Part shown: one piece after another, positions 27,864 through 36,172 of the stretch
How positions within the stretch are numbered: the stretch's first letter is position 1
How the letters are laid out: each line of letters opens with the position of its first letter
Assembly (NCBI RefSeq): GCF_900636475.1
Contig: NZ_LR134283.1
Coordinates: 372,001-436,000, forward strand
DNA from: Streptococcus anginosus
Lineage (GTDB): Bacteria > Bacillota > Bacilli > Lactobacillales > Streptococcaceae
Length of the DNA: 64,000 bases
Direction of reading: 5' to 3'
Translations under genes and position numbers: made by a program
The notes under the pieces: generated by a model
Seen by the model: only the letters and a program-made list of their open reading frames with translations
Told to the model about the DNA's origin: nothing
The model's database searches: none

Positions 27864-28697
27864 ATGAAGATAAAACGTTATGTTCTTATGCTCTGTGGTT
27901 TGATTCTTTTTTTGCTCCTTACAGCTTGTAGCAATGTTAGCAACCCTAAAGTAGATAATTGGTCAAAATACCAACAAAAAAAGAGCATTACTATTGGTTT
28001 TGACAATACATTTGTTCCTATGGGATTTGAACAAAAAAATGGTCAATATGTTGGTTTTGATATTGACTTGGCAAATGCTGTTTTTAAAGAATATGGGATA
28101 AAAGTGAATTGGCAGCCGATTGATTGGGATATGAAAGAAACGGAGCTCACAAATGGAACGATTGATCTTATCTGGAATGGGTATTCGGCAACCAATGAGC
28201 GGCGGAAGAAAGTACAGTTCACCATTCCTTATATGAAAAATGAGCAGGTATTAGTTGCTAAAAAGTCATCTAATATTGCAAAAACAGCTGACATGAAGGA
28301 TAAAATTCTTGGCGCTCAGACAGGTTCTTCGGGTTACGATGAGTTTGAGGCTCATCCGGAGCTTTTGAAGAATCTGGTTAAAAATCATAAAGCTGCTCAA
28401 TATCAAAGTTTTACAGAGGCGTTGATTGATTTGCAAAATAGCCGGATTGATGGATTGTTGATTGACCGAGTTTATGCTAATTATTATTTAAAAGAAGAGG
28501 GGATTTTGCCGGATTATTATGTTTTCCCAGCCGGATTTGATAGCGAATCATTTGCGGTTGGTGCTAGAAAAACGGATAAGCAGCTCGTTGAAAACATAAA
28601 CCAAGCATTCAAAAAATTATATCAAACAGGTCAATTTCAAAAAATAGCAAATAAATGGTTTGGTGAGGATATTGCGACAGATGAAGTCAAAAAATGA
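27864..28697 (+). CDS. amino acid ABC transporter substrate-binding lipoprotein
   Basis: A 277-aa lipoprotein. The signal peptide ends in LLLTACSN with lipidation expected at Cys22. The mature part is a type-II solute-binding fold of the SBP_bac_3 family: SITIGFDNTFVPMGF, GQYVGFDIDLANAVFKEYG, and DLIWNGYSATNERRKKVQFT. This family binds polar amino acids such as glutamine, arginine or cystine; the ligand cannot be read from sequence. Last gene of the operon; terminator-like stems follow at 28745-28794 and 28864-28898. Confidence 0.93.
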   Translation: MKIKRYVLMLCGLILFLLLTACSNVSNPKVDNWSKYQQKKSITIGFDNTFVPMGFEQKNGQYVGFDIDLANAVFKEYGIKVNWQPIDWDMKETELTNGTIDLIWNGYSATNERRKKVQFTIPYMKNEQVLVAKKSSNIAKTADMKDKILGAQTGSSGYDEFEAHPELLKNLVKNHKAAQYQSFTEALIDLQNSRIDGLLIDRVYANYYLKEEGILPDYYVFPAGFDSESFAVGARKTDKQLVENINQAFKKLYQTGQFQKIANKWFGEDIATDEVKK

Positions 28698-28744
28698 GAG
28701 AACATCTGATTGTTGCATCAGCCCCCACAGAAGAAGTAAAGACA

Positions 28745-28794
28745 AAACCCAAAGTTTTCACTAGGAGTGTCATCTTAGTGAGGGCTTTGGGTTT
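28745..28794 (+). terminator. long hairpin after amino acid ABC operon
   Basis: AAACCCAAAG / CTTTGGGTTT (10 bp) with an inner CACTA / TAGTG stem; the T-tail is weak, so it may act with the second stem at 28864. Confidence 0.6.
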
Positions 28795-28863
28795 GATGAT
28801 TTATTGATTGTGAGAAATGAGGACCAAATTAGTTTGCTTTACTGATAAATTCCTAAAAATTAT

Positions 28864-28898
28864 AGGCTGAGAATATTTTTATCTCAGCCTTGTTTTTT
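28864..28898 (+). terminator. bidirectional terminator between amino acid ABC operon and mntE
   Basis: AGGCTGAGA / TCTCAGCCT 9-bp stem followed by TTGTTTTTT on the plus strand and an A/T-rich tail on the minus strand. Confidence 0.8.
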
Positions 28899-28957
28899 AT
28901 AGCAAAACTCCTTGTTAGCCTTGTGGGAGTGAGATAGGAAAGTCAATTTCTATGGGA

Positions 28958-30160
28958 TTACGACTGTTGTTCACTCTCGTTTTTTCGTGTTTCTTGGTGG
29001 AAAATATTTTGCCACGTTTCGTGACGACGCCAAAGGCTGGTATGAATAATCCCGTCTTCTTCGTAACAAATTAATTTGGTTTTTTGGCTGATAGAAGTTA
29101 ATTGAAAATTTTTGATAGGAGATTGTTTTCCTTTTTCGATTTGAAATTCCTCTTTGTTCATTTGGTAGCCATCCTGAGAAATGTAAACAAATTCAGGCGC
29201 TAGTAAATCCTCTAATTGGCTTCCCTGCTCAACCAATTGCTCTCTCATAAAGAGCTTTCGATAAACATTGTCCAATATTTCATCTTCGGGGATAGGAGCA
29301 GGCTCAATGTGGATGTCAATATCAAAGACACCAAAGCGCTCTTTGAGCATATTTTCAACCTGATCGGCAATTTCGTGGCTTTCATAGACAGACAAGTCGG
29401 GATTCATTTCTAAAATGAGGTCAAGGTAGATGTTGCTACCGTAAGTCCGCCCTCTTTGAGATTTAACACGGGAAATTTTGGGAATTTCTAAAATGGCTTC
29501 TTTGTATTCTTTTAAAAGATTTTCATCAAAACCGTCTGATAAACTAAAAGAAGATTCCATGAAAATTTCGTAAGCTGTTTTAAGAATGAAAAATGTAATA
29601 ATGATGGCAACCAGTTTATCCACAATCGGGAAATTTAAAGCGCTTGCGATGATTGCAATGGTTGTGCCAAGCGAAGTAATAGCATCAGATAAATTGTCTT
29701 TGGCAGCTGCGTCGAGTGCTTTAGACTGTGCTTTTTTTGCTAAAACTTTATTGTAAAAATACACTCCTGTCATGACTAAGGCGGAAATAATCCCGACGAT
29801 GGCGCCTAAGGGATCGATAGTCGTTTCTTGGCGAGAAATAATTTTTTGAACGGTATCAATCAAAACATCAAATCCGACAAAAAACATGATAAGAGAAGTG
29901 ATAAGGCTGGCTAAATCTTCAATTTTCCAGTGACCAAATTTGTGATCCGTGTCAGCCGGTTTGCGTGCCATACGAAGCCCTATCAAAACGGCAATATTAG
30001 CCACAATATCTGAAACATTGTTAAAACCGTCGGCTGTCAAACTAGAGGACTGTAAGACAGATCCGGCAATGATTTTAGCAATGGATAAAACGATATAGGC
30101 TAGAATGGCTAAGATAGCACCGCGCTCTGCGAGTTTAAGATTCTTTGCTGGATTATTCAT
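28958..30160 (-). CDS. mntE: manganese efflux CDF transporter MntE
   Basis: A 400-aa cation diffusion facilitator with about six membrane helices (first ~260 residues) and a cytoplasmic domain plus a long C-terminal extension. The metal site motifs DGFNNVSD (helix 2) and AKDNLSDA (helix 5) are present, as are HKFGHWKIEDLASL and GRTYGSNIYLDL. The sequence closely follows what I recall of pneumococcal MntE, which exports Mn2+ and protects against manganese overload. It is monocistronic and divergent from pcrA. Confidence 0.88.
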   Translation of the reverse strand: MNNPAKNLKLAERGAILAILAYIVLSIAKIIAGSVLQSSSLTADGFNNVSDIVANIAVLIGLRMARKPADTDHKFGHWKIEDLASLITSLIMFFVGFDVLIDTVQKIISRQETTIDPLGAIVGIISALVMTGVYFYNKVLAKKAQSKALDAAAKDNLSDAITSLGTTIAIIASALNFPIVDKLVAIIITFFILKTAYEIFMESSFSLSDGFDENLLKEYKEAILEIPKISRVKSQRGRTYGSNIYLDLILEMNPDLSVYESHEIADQVENMLKERFGVFDIDIHIEPAPIPEDEILDNVYRKLFMREQLVEQGSQLEDLLAPEFVYISQDGYQMNKEEFQIEKGKQSPIKNFQLTSISQKTKLICYEEDGIIHTSLWRRHETWQNIFHQETRKNESEQQS

Positions 30161-30273
30161 GCGTTTTCCTTTCAGAATGTTTATTATAACGCTTTTTTAT
30201 TGTTTTTTCAAACGTTTATGGGGAAGAAATAAAGTAAAGATTTTCTTTTCTAGTTTAGCTTATGAGTGATTTT

Positions 30274-30282
30274 TGTTATAAT
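30274..30282 (+). promoter_or_regulatory. extended -10 promoter of pcrA
   Basis: TGTTATAAT 31 bases upstream of the ATG at 30313, with AAAGAGGAAAAAAG as ribosome site. Confidence 0.7.
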
Positions 30283-30312
30283 AGAGTCATTGACTTTGAA
30301 AGAGGAAAAAAG

Positions 30313-32595
30313 ATGAATCCCTTATTAACTGGTATGAATGACCGTCAGGCGGAGGCGGTTCAAACAACAGAAGGACCTTTGCTGATTATGGCAGGAGCTG
30401 GGTCTGGAAAAACACGTGTTTTAACCCACCGTATTGCCTATTTGATTGATGAAAAGTTAGTCAATCCTTGGAATATCTTGGCGATCACCTTTACCAATAA
30501 GGCTGCTCGAGAAATGAAGGAGCGGGCATTTTCCTTAAATCCAGCAACAGAAGATTGCTTGATTGCGACTTTTCACTCGATGTGCGTGCGGATTTTGCGT
30601 AGGGAAGCTGACCATATCGGCTATAATCGTAATTTTACGATTGTCGATCCTGGCGAGCAGCGAACTTTGATGAAGCGTATTCTCAAAACACTCAATTTAG
30701 ATCCTAAAAAGTGGAATGAACGGACTATTCTAGGTACTATTTCCAATGCGAAAAATGATTTGATTGATGAAGTGGCCTATGCAGCTTTAGCAGGAGACAT
30801 GTATACAGAGATTGTGGCGAAGTGCTATGAGATGTACCAAAAAGAACTCCGTCAGTCAGAAGCGATGGACTTTGATGACTTAATCATGCTGACCTTGCGC
30901 CTTTTTGATAAAAATCCAGATGTGTTGACTTATTACCAGCAGCGCTATCAATACATCCATGTGGACGAGTATCAAGATACGAACCACGCTCAGTACCAAC
31001 TAGTTAAACTGTTGGCTTCACGCTTTAAAAATATCTGTGTAGTTGGTGATGCCGACCAGTCTATTTATGGCTGGCGAGGTGCTGATATGCAAAATATCTT
31101 GGATTTTGAAAAGGATTATCCTGAAGCTAAAGTTGTTCTTTTGGAAGAAAATTATCGCTCAACTAAGACCATTCTGCAAGCTGCTAATGATGTGATCAAA
31201 AACAACCGCAACCGCCGTCCAAAGAATCTCTGGACACAAAATGCTGATGGTGAAGATATTGTTTATTATCGGGCTAATGATGAGCAAGACGAAGCTCTCT
31301 TTGTAGCTAAAACCATTGATGAACTATCTAGCACATCTGACTATGTCTATCGGGATTTTGCTGTTCTTTACCGAACCAACGCCCAATCTCGGAATATTGA
31401 GGAAGCTCTCCTCAAAGCTAATATTCCTTACACCATGGTGGGGGGGACTAAGTTTTATAGCCGTAAGGAAATTCGGGATGTCATCAGCTATCTCAATCTT
31501 ATTGCTAACACTAGCGACAACATTAGTTTTGAGCGCGTGGTCAATGAGCCCAAGCGGGGAGTCGGACCGGGTACAGTGGAGAAAATTCGTAATTTTGCAG
31601 CTGGTCAAGAGATGTCTCTTTTGGATGCTTCTTCGCAGATTATGCTCTCACTTGTTAAGGGGAAAGCTGCTCAGGCTGTTTTTGACTTTGCCAATCTCAT
31701 TTTGAATCTGCGCGAGCAATTGGACGAATTGACCGTGACAGAATTGGTAGAGCTGGTGCTTGAAAGGACTGGTTACACCGAGCAATTAGTAGCTCAAGCT
31801 ACGCTGGAAAGTCAGGCTCGGATTGAAAATATCGAAGAATTTCTTTCTGTTACTAAGAATTTTGACGAAGATTCAGAAAATGATACTGAAGAGACTGGTT
31901 TAGACAGACTTAGCCGTTTTCTCAATGATTTGGCTTTGATTGCGGATACAGATGATGGTGATCAGGAAAGTTCGGAAGTGACACTTATGACACTGCATGC
32001 TGCCAAGGGGTTAGAATTTCCAGTGGTTTTCATTATCGGTATGGAAGAAAATGTCTTCCCACTTAGTCGCGCGGCTGAAGATGAAGACGAGCTAGAGGAA
32101 GAGCGTCGATTGGCTTATGTTGGAATTACTCGTGCTGAAAAAGTCTTGTTCCTAACCAATGCAAACTCGCGCCTACTATACGGAAAAACCAACTACAATC
32201 GTCCAACTCGTTTTCTCAATGAAATTAGCTCAAGCTTGCTAGATTATCAAGGCTTGGCTCGACCTGCTAATACATCCTTTAAAGCTTCCTATGTGAATGG
32301 CAAAGCTGTTCAGTTTGGTCAAGGAATGAGTCTCGCTCAAGCATTACAAGAACGCAAGCGGCAAGCTGCACCGAGCAGCATTTCCTCTAGCCAGTTGCCA
32401 TTTGGTAAGAATGTAGCTGCTAATCAGCCGACTATTGATTGGGCTATCGGTGATATTGCTCACCATAAAAAATGGGGAGACGGAACGGTATTGGAAGTGT
32501 CAGGCAGCGATAGTAGCCAAGAATTGAAAATCAATTTCCCAGAGGTTGGATTAAAGAAACTGTTGGCAAGTGTTGCACCAATTGAGAAAAAGTGA
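30313..32595 (+). CDS. pcrA: ATP-dependent DNA helicase PcrA
   Basis: A 760-aa UvrD/PcrA helicase of superfamily 1 acting in repair and plasmid replication. Motif I AGAGSGKT, Ia ITFTNKAAREMKER, II VDEYQDTN, III VGDADQSIYGWRG, IV LEENYRST, V TLHAAKGLEF, VI VGITRAEK. The C-terminal ~100 residues include a tudor-like end (IGDIAHHKKWGDGTVLEV) that binds RNA polymerase in Firmicute PcrA. The ATG at 30313 is used, because the upstream frame overlaps the promoter. Confidence 0.96.
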   Translation: MNPLLTGMNDRQAEAVQTTEGPLLIMAGAGSGKTRVLTHRIAYLIDEKLVNPWNILAITFTNKAAREMKERAFSLNPATEDCLIATFHSMCVRILRREADHIGYNRNFTIVDPGEQRTLMKRILKTLNLDPKKWNERTILGTISNAKNDLIDEVAYAALAGDMYTEIVAKCYEMYQKELRQSEAMDFDDLIMLTLRLFDKNPDVLTYYQQRYQYIHVDEYQDTNHAQYQLVKLLASRFKNICVVGDADQSIYGWRGADMQNILDFEKDYPEAKVVLLEENYRSTKTILQAANDVIKNNRNRRPKNLWTQNADGEDIVYYRANDEQDEALFVAKTIDELSSTSDYVYRDFAVLYRTNAQSRNIEEALLKANIPYTMVGGTKFYSRKEIRDVISYLNLIANTSDNISFERVVNEPKRGVGPGTVEKIRNFAAGQEMSLLDASSQIMLSLVKGKAAQAVFDFANLILNLREQLDELTVTELVELVLERTGYTEQLVAQATLESQARIENIEEFLSVTKNFDEDSENDTEETGLDRLSRFLNDLALIADTDDGDQESSEVTLMTLHAAKGLEFPVVFIIGMEENVFPLSRAAEDEDELEEERRLAYVGITRAEKVLFLTNANSRLLYGKTNYNRPTRFLNEISSSLLDYQGLARPANTSFKASYVNGKAVQFGQGMSLAQALQERKRQAAPSSISSSQLPFGKNVAANQPTIDWAIGDIAHHKKWGDGTVLEVSGSDSSQELKINFPEVGLKKLLASVAPIEKK

Positions 32596-32614
32596 AATCT
32601 AAGGGACTACTGCG

Positions 32615-33013
32615 ATGAAATATTCCATTGAAGCCTGGATTTATAACCCGATTGCTAAGGAAATTTTGCTCTTAAAAGTTAAAACTGAACAACTTTCTTT
32701 CTGGCAACCGATTACTGGTGGCATTGAAAATGGTGAAAGTTCTGAAATAGCTTGTATTCGTGAGATTTTTGAAGAAACTGGACTGGAAATCGAGCTAACA
32801 AAACTGTTGCAAGTCGGTCATCACACAGTTGTTATTGATGAAGACTTGACCATTTTTAAAACACTTTTTCTTGTGGAAACAAAGCAAAAAGATATTCGTA
32901 TTTCTGATGAGCACATTGATTTTATGTGGACAGAAGTTAAAAAGGTGCCTGATATATTATACTGGCAGAGCAATCAAGAGACTTTTCAAAAGATTTTAGA
33001 GAAATTGAGATAA
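32615..33013 (+). CDS. NUDIX hydrolase
   Basis: A 132-aa protein with a complete Nudix box (Gx5Ex7REUxEExGU) at residues ~36-58: GGIENGE, then seven residues, then REIFEETGL. The residues before it, SFWQPITGG, fit NTP pyrophosphatases such as dihydroneopterin triphosphate or (d)NTP hydrolases. Nineteen bases after pcrA with no terminator, so probably in the same transcript; the WYL regulator follows 24 bases later. The substrate is unknown. Confidence 0.9.
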   Translation: MKYSIEAWIYNPIAKEILLLKVKTEQLSFWQPITGGIENGESSEIACIREIFEETGLEIELTKLLQVGHHTVVIDEDLTIFKTLFLVETKQKDIRISDEHIDFMWTEVKKVPDILYWQSNQETFQKILEKLR

Positions 33014-33037
33014 GGTGTTCATGGAAAGGCACGGTCT

Positions 33038-33937
33038 ATGACAGAGAGTAGATTATTTAGAATAGTGTATGTTCTTTTAGAAAGGGATAACGTTACAGCG
33101 AAGGAGCTGGCAGAACAATTTGAAGTATCTGTTAGAACGATTTATCGAGATGTTGACCGACTTAGCAGCGCAGGTATTCCAATTTACACGACACAAGGCA
33201 GAGACGGAGGCATTCGACTGACGGAGGATTTTGTCCTAAATAGTTCTTTGCTTAATCAATCGGAAAAAGAGCAACTGTTGGTTGCTTTACAAGGATTAGG
33301 GGTTACGGGTCTTCTGCATGAAAACGAGCTTTTGACCAAACTATCGGCTTTATTTAAATTGAACCAACCAAACTGGATAGAAGTAGATTTTACCAGCTGG
33401 TCCAATAGCAAGAAATATGAAGAGCTATTTCAGAATTTGAAAAATGCAATCATCAGAAAGCAAGTGATTTCCTTTTCGTATGTTAGCAACAAAGAAGAGT
33501 GCACCCAGCGTCAAGCAAAACCAGTCCGCCTGCTTTTTAAAGGACAATCCTGGTATCTTTATGCATTTTGCTTAGTCCGAAATGATTTTCGTTATTTTAA
33601 ACTTTCTCGCATAAGCCAGCTAAAGCTTTTACCACAACATTTTGCAGATAACTTTGACAATGTTAGCTTGGGAAAAGAAGCGCGATTAGAAGAGGTCGTA
33701 CGAGTCAAGCTGAAATTTAATAAAAAAGTTGCTTTTAGAGTATATGATGAACTGGATTGTCCAGTCAAAGAAGATGAGCAAGGAAACTTGTACGCAGAGA
33801 TAGAAATTCCGAATGACTATAGTCTGTACTGCTATATTTTTTCTTTTGGAGACAATGTGGAAGTGCTGGAGCCAACAAAGATTCGTGAGCAAATAACAGA
33901 AATGATTGAACGTATGGCACAAAAATATAAAAACTGA
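33038..33937 (+). CDS. WYL-domain transcriptional regulator (DeoR-like HTH)
   Basis: A 299-aa regulator. The N-terminus holds an HTH_11 domain (VTAKELAEQFEVSVRTIYRD, then RLSSAGIPIYT) and the middle a WYL ligand domain, with VRLLFKGQSWYLYAFCLVRND as the segment containing WYL-like Trp-Tyr-Leu. A C-terminal extension follows. WYL regulators sense nucleic acid or nucleotide ligands in several systems. It sits after a NUDIX gene; whether it controls the exporter 465 bases downstream is open. Confidence 0.9.
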   Translation: MTESRLFRIVYVLLERDNVTAKELAEQFEVSVRTIYRDVDRLSSAGIPIYTTQGRDGGIRLTEDFVLNSSLLNQSEKEQLLVALQGLGVTGLLHENELLTKLSALFKLNQPNWIEVDFTSWSNSKKYEELFQNLKNAIIRKQVISFSYVSNKEECTQRQAKPVRLLFKGQSWYLYAFCLVRNDFRYFKLSRISQLKLLPQHFADNFDNVSLGKEARLEEVVRVKLKFNKKVAFRVYDELDCPVKEDEQGNLYAEIEIPNDYSLYCYIFSFGDNVEVLEPTKIREQITEMIERMAQKYKN

Positions 33938-33966
33938 TAGCAGTGTCTATTTTTTCAAGCTACAAT

Positions 33967-34272
33967 GAAGTTGGGGCAAAAGTGCTCAGCCTCCTTTGTT
34001 TATATAGTCAAAATTATAAGACGCAGTAGTTTGGAGAAGCTCTATTGACTTTCGTCAATGTAGAGTTTCCTATGCACAATTGATTGGCACTAAAGTGCCT
34101 AATCAATCACTGCTGAGTGGACTCAAATATGTTGATAAATCAAGTTTTACAGCTCTTTTGACGTCAAGCTTCATTCCAAGCTCGAAAGGTTCCCCAAACC
34201 TTTCGAGCTATGCGGAGGTGGGACGATGAAATCAAGTTTCTACGAAACTACTGATTTCTGTCTCACTTTTTT
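33967..34272 (-). repeat. structured intergenic element, copy 2 (GAGTGGGACAG type)
   Basis: The 465-base gap before the ABC exporter has no coding frame. Read on the minus strand it starts with AGTGAGACAGAAATC and continues GTCCCACCTCCGCA, then a chain of hairpins: GAAATCA-AGTTTC / GAAACT-TGATTTC (34228-34258), AGCTCGAAAGGT / ACCTTTCGAGCT (34179-34209, perfect 12 bp), ATTGATTGGCACT / AGTGCC-AATCAAT (34079-34107) and CTCTA-TTGAC / GTCAA-TAGAG (34050-34075). The order of motifs matches copy 1 at 3801-4035. Confidence 0.6.
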
Positions 34273-34280
34273 ATTTTTGT

Positions 34281-34309
34281 TTGACATTAGAATTGTCAGA
34301 ATTTATAAT
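34281..34309 (+). promoter_or_regulatory. sigma-A promoter of heterodimeric ABC exporter, with operator-like dyad
   Basis: TTGACA (34281-34286) and TATAAT (34304-34309), both perfect, with a 17-base spacer. A dyad TGACA..TGTCA (34282-34298) covers the -35 and spacer and could be a repressor site. A leader of about 85 bases precedes the ATG. Confidence 0.8.
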
Positions 34310-34402
34310 ATAAGTATAAATTAAATAACAGCAGTGTCAGCATATCATGAATTGTTTGACTAGGGTTCTTTATTCGTTTTTTAGGAGAAAGAAGGGATTT
34401 GT

Positions 34403-36172
34403 ATGAAGAAAAAGTCGGTTGTATCTTGGATACTGGAATTTGTCTCTCTTCATAAATTTTATTTTATTGTTAGTCTTGTTTTTGCCTTTTTATCTGTTTT
34501 ATACGGATTTTTGCCTTATTTTTTTGTAGGAAATATCATCAATCAGCTCTTACAAGGCAATCGAGATTGGAATTTTTATGTCCTTCAGTCCATTTGGATA
34601 GGACTGGCATGGATTGCGCATTGGGGTTTTCATGGGGTTTCGACGCTCTTATCTCACACAGCAACTTTTAAGATTTTAGCAGAAATGCGCTATCATCTGA
34701 CAGAGAAATTGGCAAAATTGCCTCTGGGAACGGTTTTAAATCAATCTTCTGGAACTTACAAAAATATCATTGTTGAGCGAGTGGATGCCACAGAAGTAAC
34801 TTTGGCACACTTAATTCCTGAGTTTACATCTGGGCTATTTGGTCCCTTTATTATCTTAATTGCCATGTTAGTGATTGATTGGCGCCTAACCATGCTTTCG
34901 CTTCTGACAATCCCGATTGTTATCTTAGCTTATGGGAATATGCTACGCAAGAGCGAAGGTGATTTTGAAAATACAGTCGAGAAAACAAAGAAACTCAATG
35001 ATACAGCAGTAGAATACATCAATGGGATTGAAGTCATCAAGGTTTTTGGAAAAGAGAAATTTTCTTACGATAAATTTGTCAGGGCTGCCAAAGAAGGAGC
35101 TGATTGCTTTATTGAATGGATGCGTAAATGCGTAGTTGAAATGGGCATTGTTACAGCTTTCTTGCCGTCTGGTTTGCTTTTCTTACTCCCTTTTGGAACT
35201 CTCTTTTACCTTCAAGGTAGCCTAACAGCTAGTAACTTTATTTTACTAATCATTCTGTCTCTTAGCCTTTTGACGCCGTTTATTTTAGTGGCTTCCTATA
35301 TGGATGATTTACGGAAAATTGCGACAATCTTTGGTGAAGTGATTGCTATTTTGGAAAAACCTGATTTGCCTCGTCCGACAGAATTAACGGACATTCCAAA
35401 AGGAACAGAACTTCAAATGACAGATGTTAGCTTTGGTTATTCAGATAAGGAAGAAGTATTGCATAGTATTTCCTTAACGATTGAGCCTGATACAGTAACT
35501 GCTCTTGTCGGCCCTTCTGGCTCAGGGAAATCTACGATTGCTAAACTTATAGCTTCTTTCTGGGATGTCAATTCTGGTAGTATTACCTTTGGTGGCGTAG
35601 ATCTTCGAAACCTACCTCTTGATTATTACAGTCGTCAGATTGCTTATGTCACACAGGATAATTACCTTTTTGATGAAACGATTATGGAAAATATTCGTAT
35701 GGGTAATTCCGCTGCTTCAGACGAAGACGTGATTGACATTGCTCGCAAGTGCGGCTGCTATGATTTTATTAGTAATTTAGAAAATGGTTTTGAGACCCGT
35801 GTTGGAACTGGTGGTAATCATTTATCTGGTGGAGAACGACAACGGATTGCAATTGCACGAGCTATGCTGAAAAACGCACCAGTCATTATTTTGGATGAGG
35901 CAACGGCTTATACCGATCCTGAAAATGAAGCTCTCATTCAGTCTAGTTTAGCTCGTTTGATAGAAGGTCGTACGCTTCTGGTCATTGCTCACCGTCTTTC
36001 AACGATTGCAAGTGCAGATCAGATTGTCGTAGTTAATGACGGACGTATTGAGGCAAAAGGAAAACATGCAGATTTGCAGAAGACTTGTCCGCTTTATGCT
36101 TCTATGTGGCAAGCTCATATAGCAGTAAAAGATAGCGATAAAATGACGGAAGGAGGATTGGCAGATGCTTAG
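34403..36172 (+). CDS. ABC exporter half-transporter, first subunit
   Basis: A 589-aa fused membrane/ATPase protein. Six membrane helices fill the first ~310 residues; the nucleotide-binding domain has Walker [11 protein letters not shown]-loop YVTQDNYLF, signature LSGGERQRIAIARAM, Walker B VIILDEATAYTDPENE and H-loop VIAHRLST. The DPENE end resembles the YbtP/IrtA-type branch of exporters. The next gene encodes the partner and overlaps by 8 bases, so they form a heterodimer. Both ATP sites look complete. Substrate unknown: drug, peptide or siderophore-like compounds are possible. Confidence 0.9.
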   Translation: MKKKSVVSWILEFVSLHKFYFIVSLVFAFLSVLYGFLPYFFVGNIINQLLQGNRDWNFYVLQSIWIGLAWIAHWGFHGVSTLLSHTATFKILAEMRYHLTEKLAKLPLGTVLNQSSGTYKNIIVERVDATEVTLAHLIPEFTSGLFGPFIILIAMLVIDWRLTMLSLLTIPIVILAYGNMLRKSEGDFENTVEKTKKLNDTAVEYINGIEVIKVFGKEKFSYDKFVRAAKEGADCFIEWMRKCVVEMGIVTAFLPSGLLFLLPFGTLFYLQGSLTASNFILLIILSLSLLTPFILVASYMDDLRKIATIFGEVIAILEKPDLPRPTELTDIPKGTELQMTDVSFGYSDKEEVLHSISLTIEPDTVTALVGPSGSGKSTIAKLIASFWDVNSGSITFGGVDLRNLPLDYYSRQIAYVTQDNYLFDETIMENIRMGNSAASDEDVIDIARKCGCYDFISNLENGFETRVGTGGNHLSGGERQRIAIARAMLKNAPVIILDEATAYTDPENEALIQSSLARLIEGRTLLVIAHRLSTIASADQIVVVNDGRIEAKGKHADLQKTCPLYASMWQAHIAVKDSDKMTEGGLADA

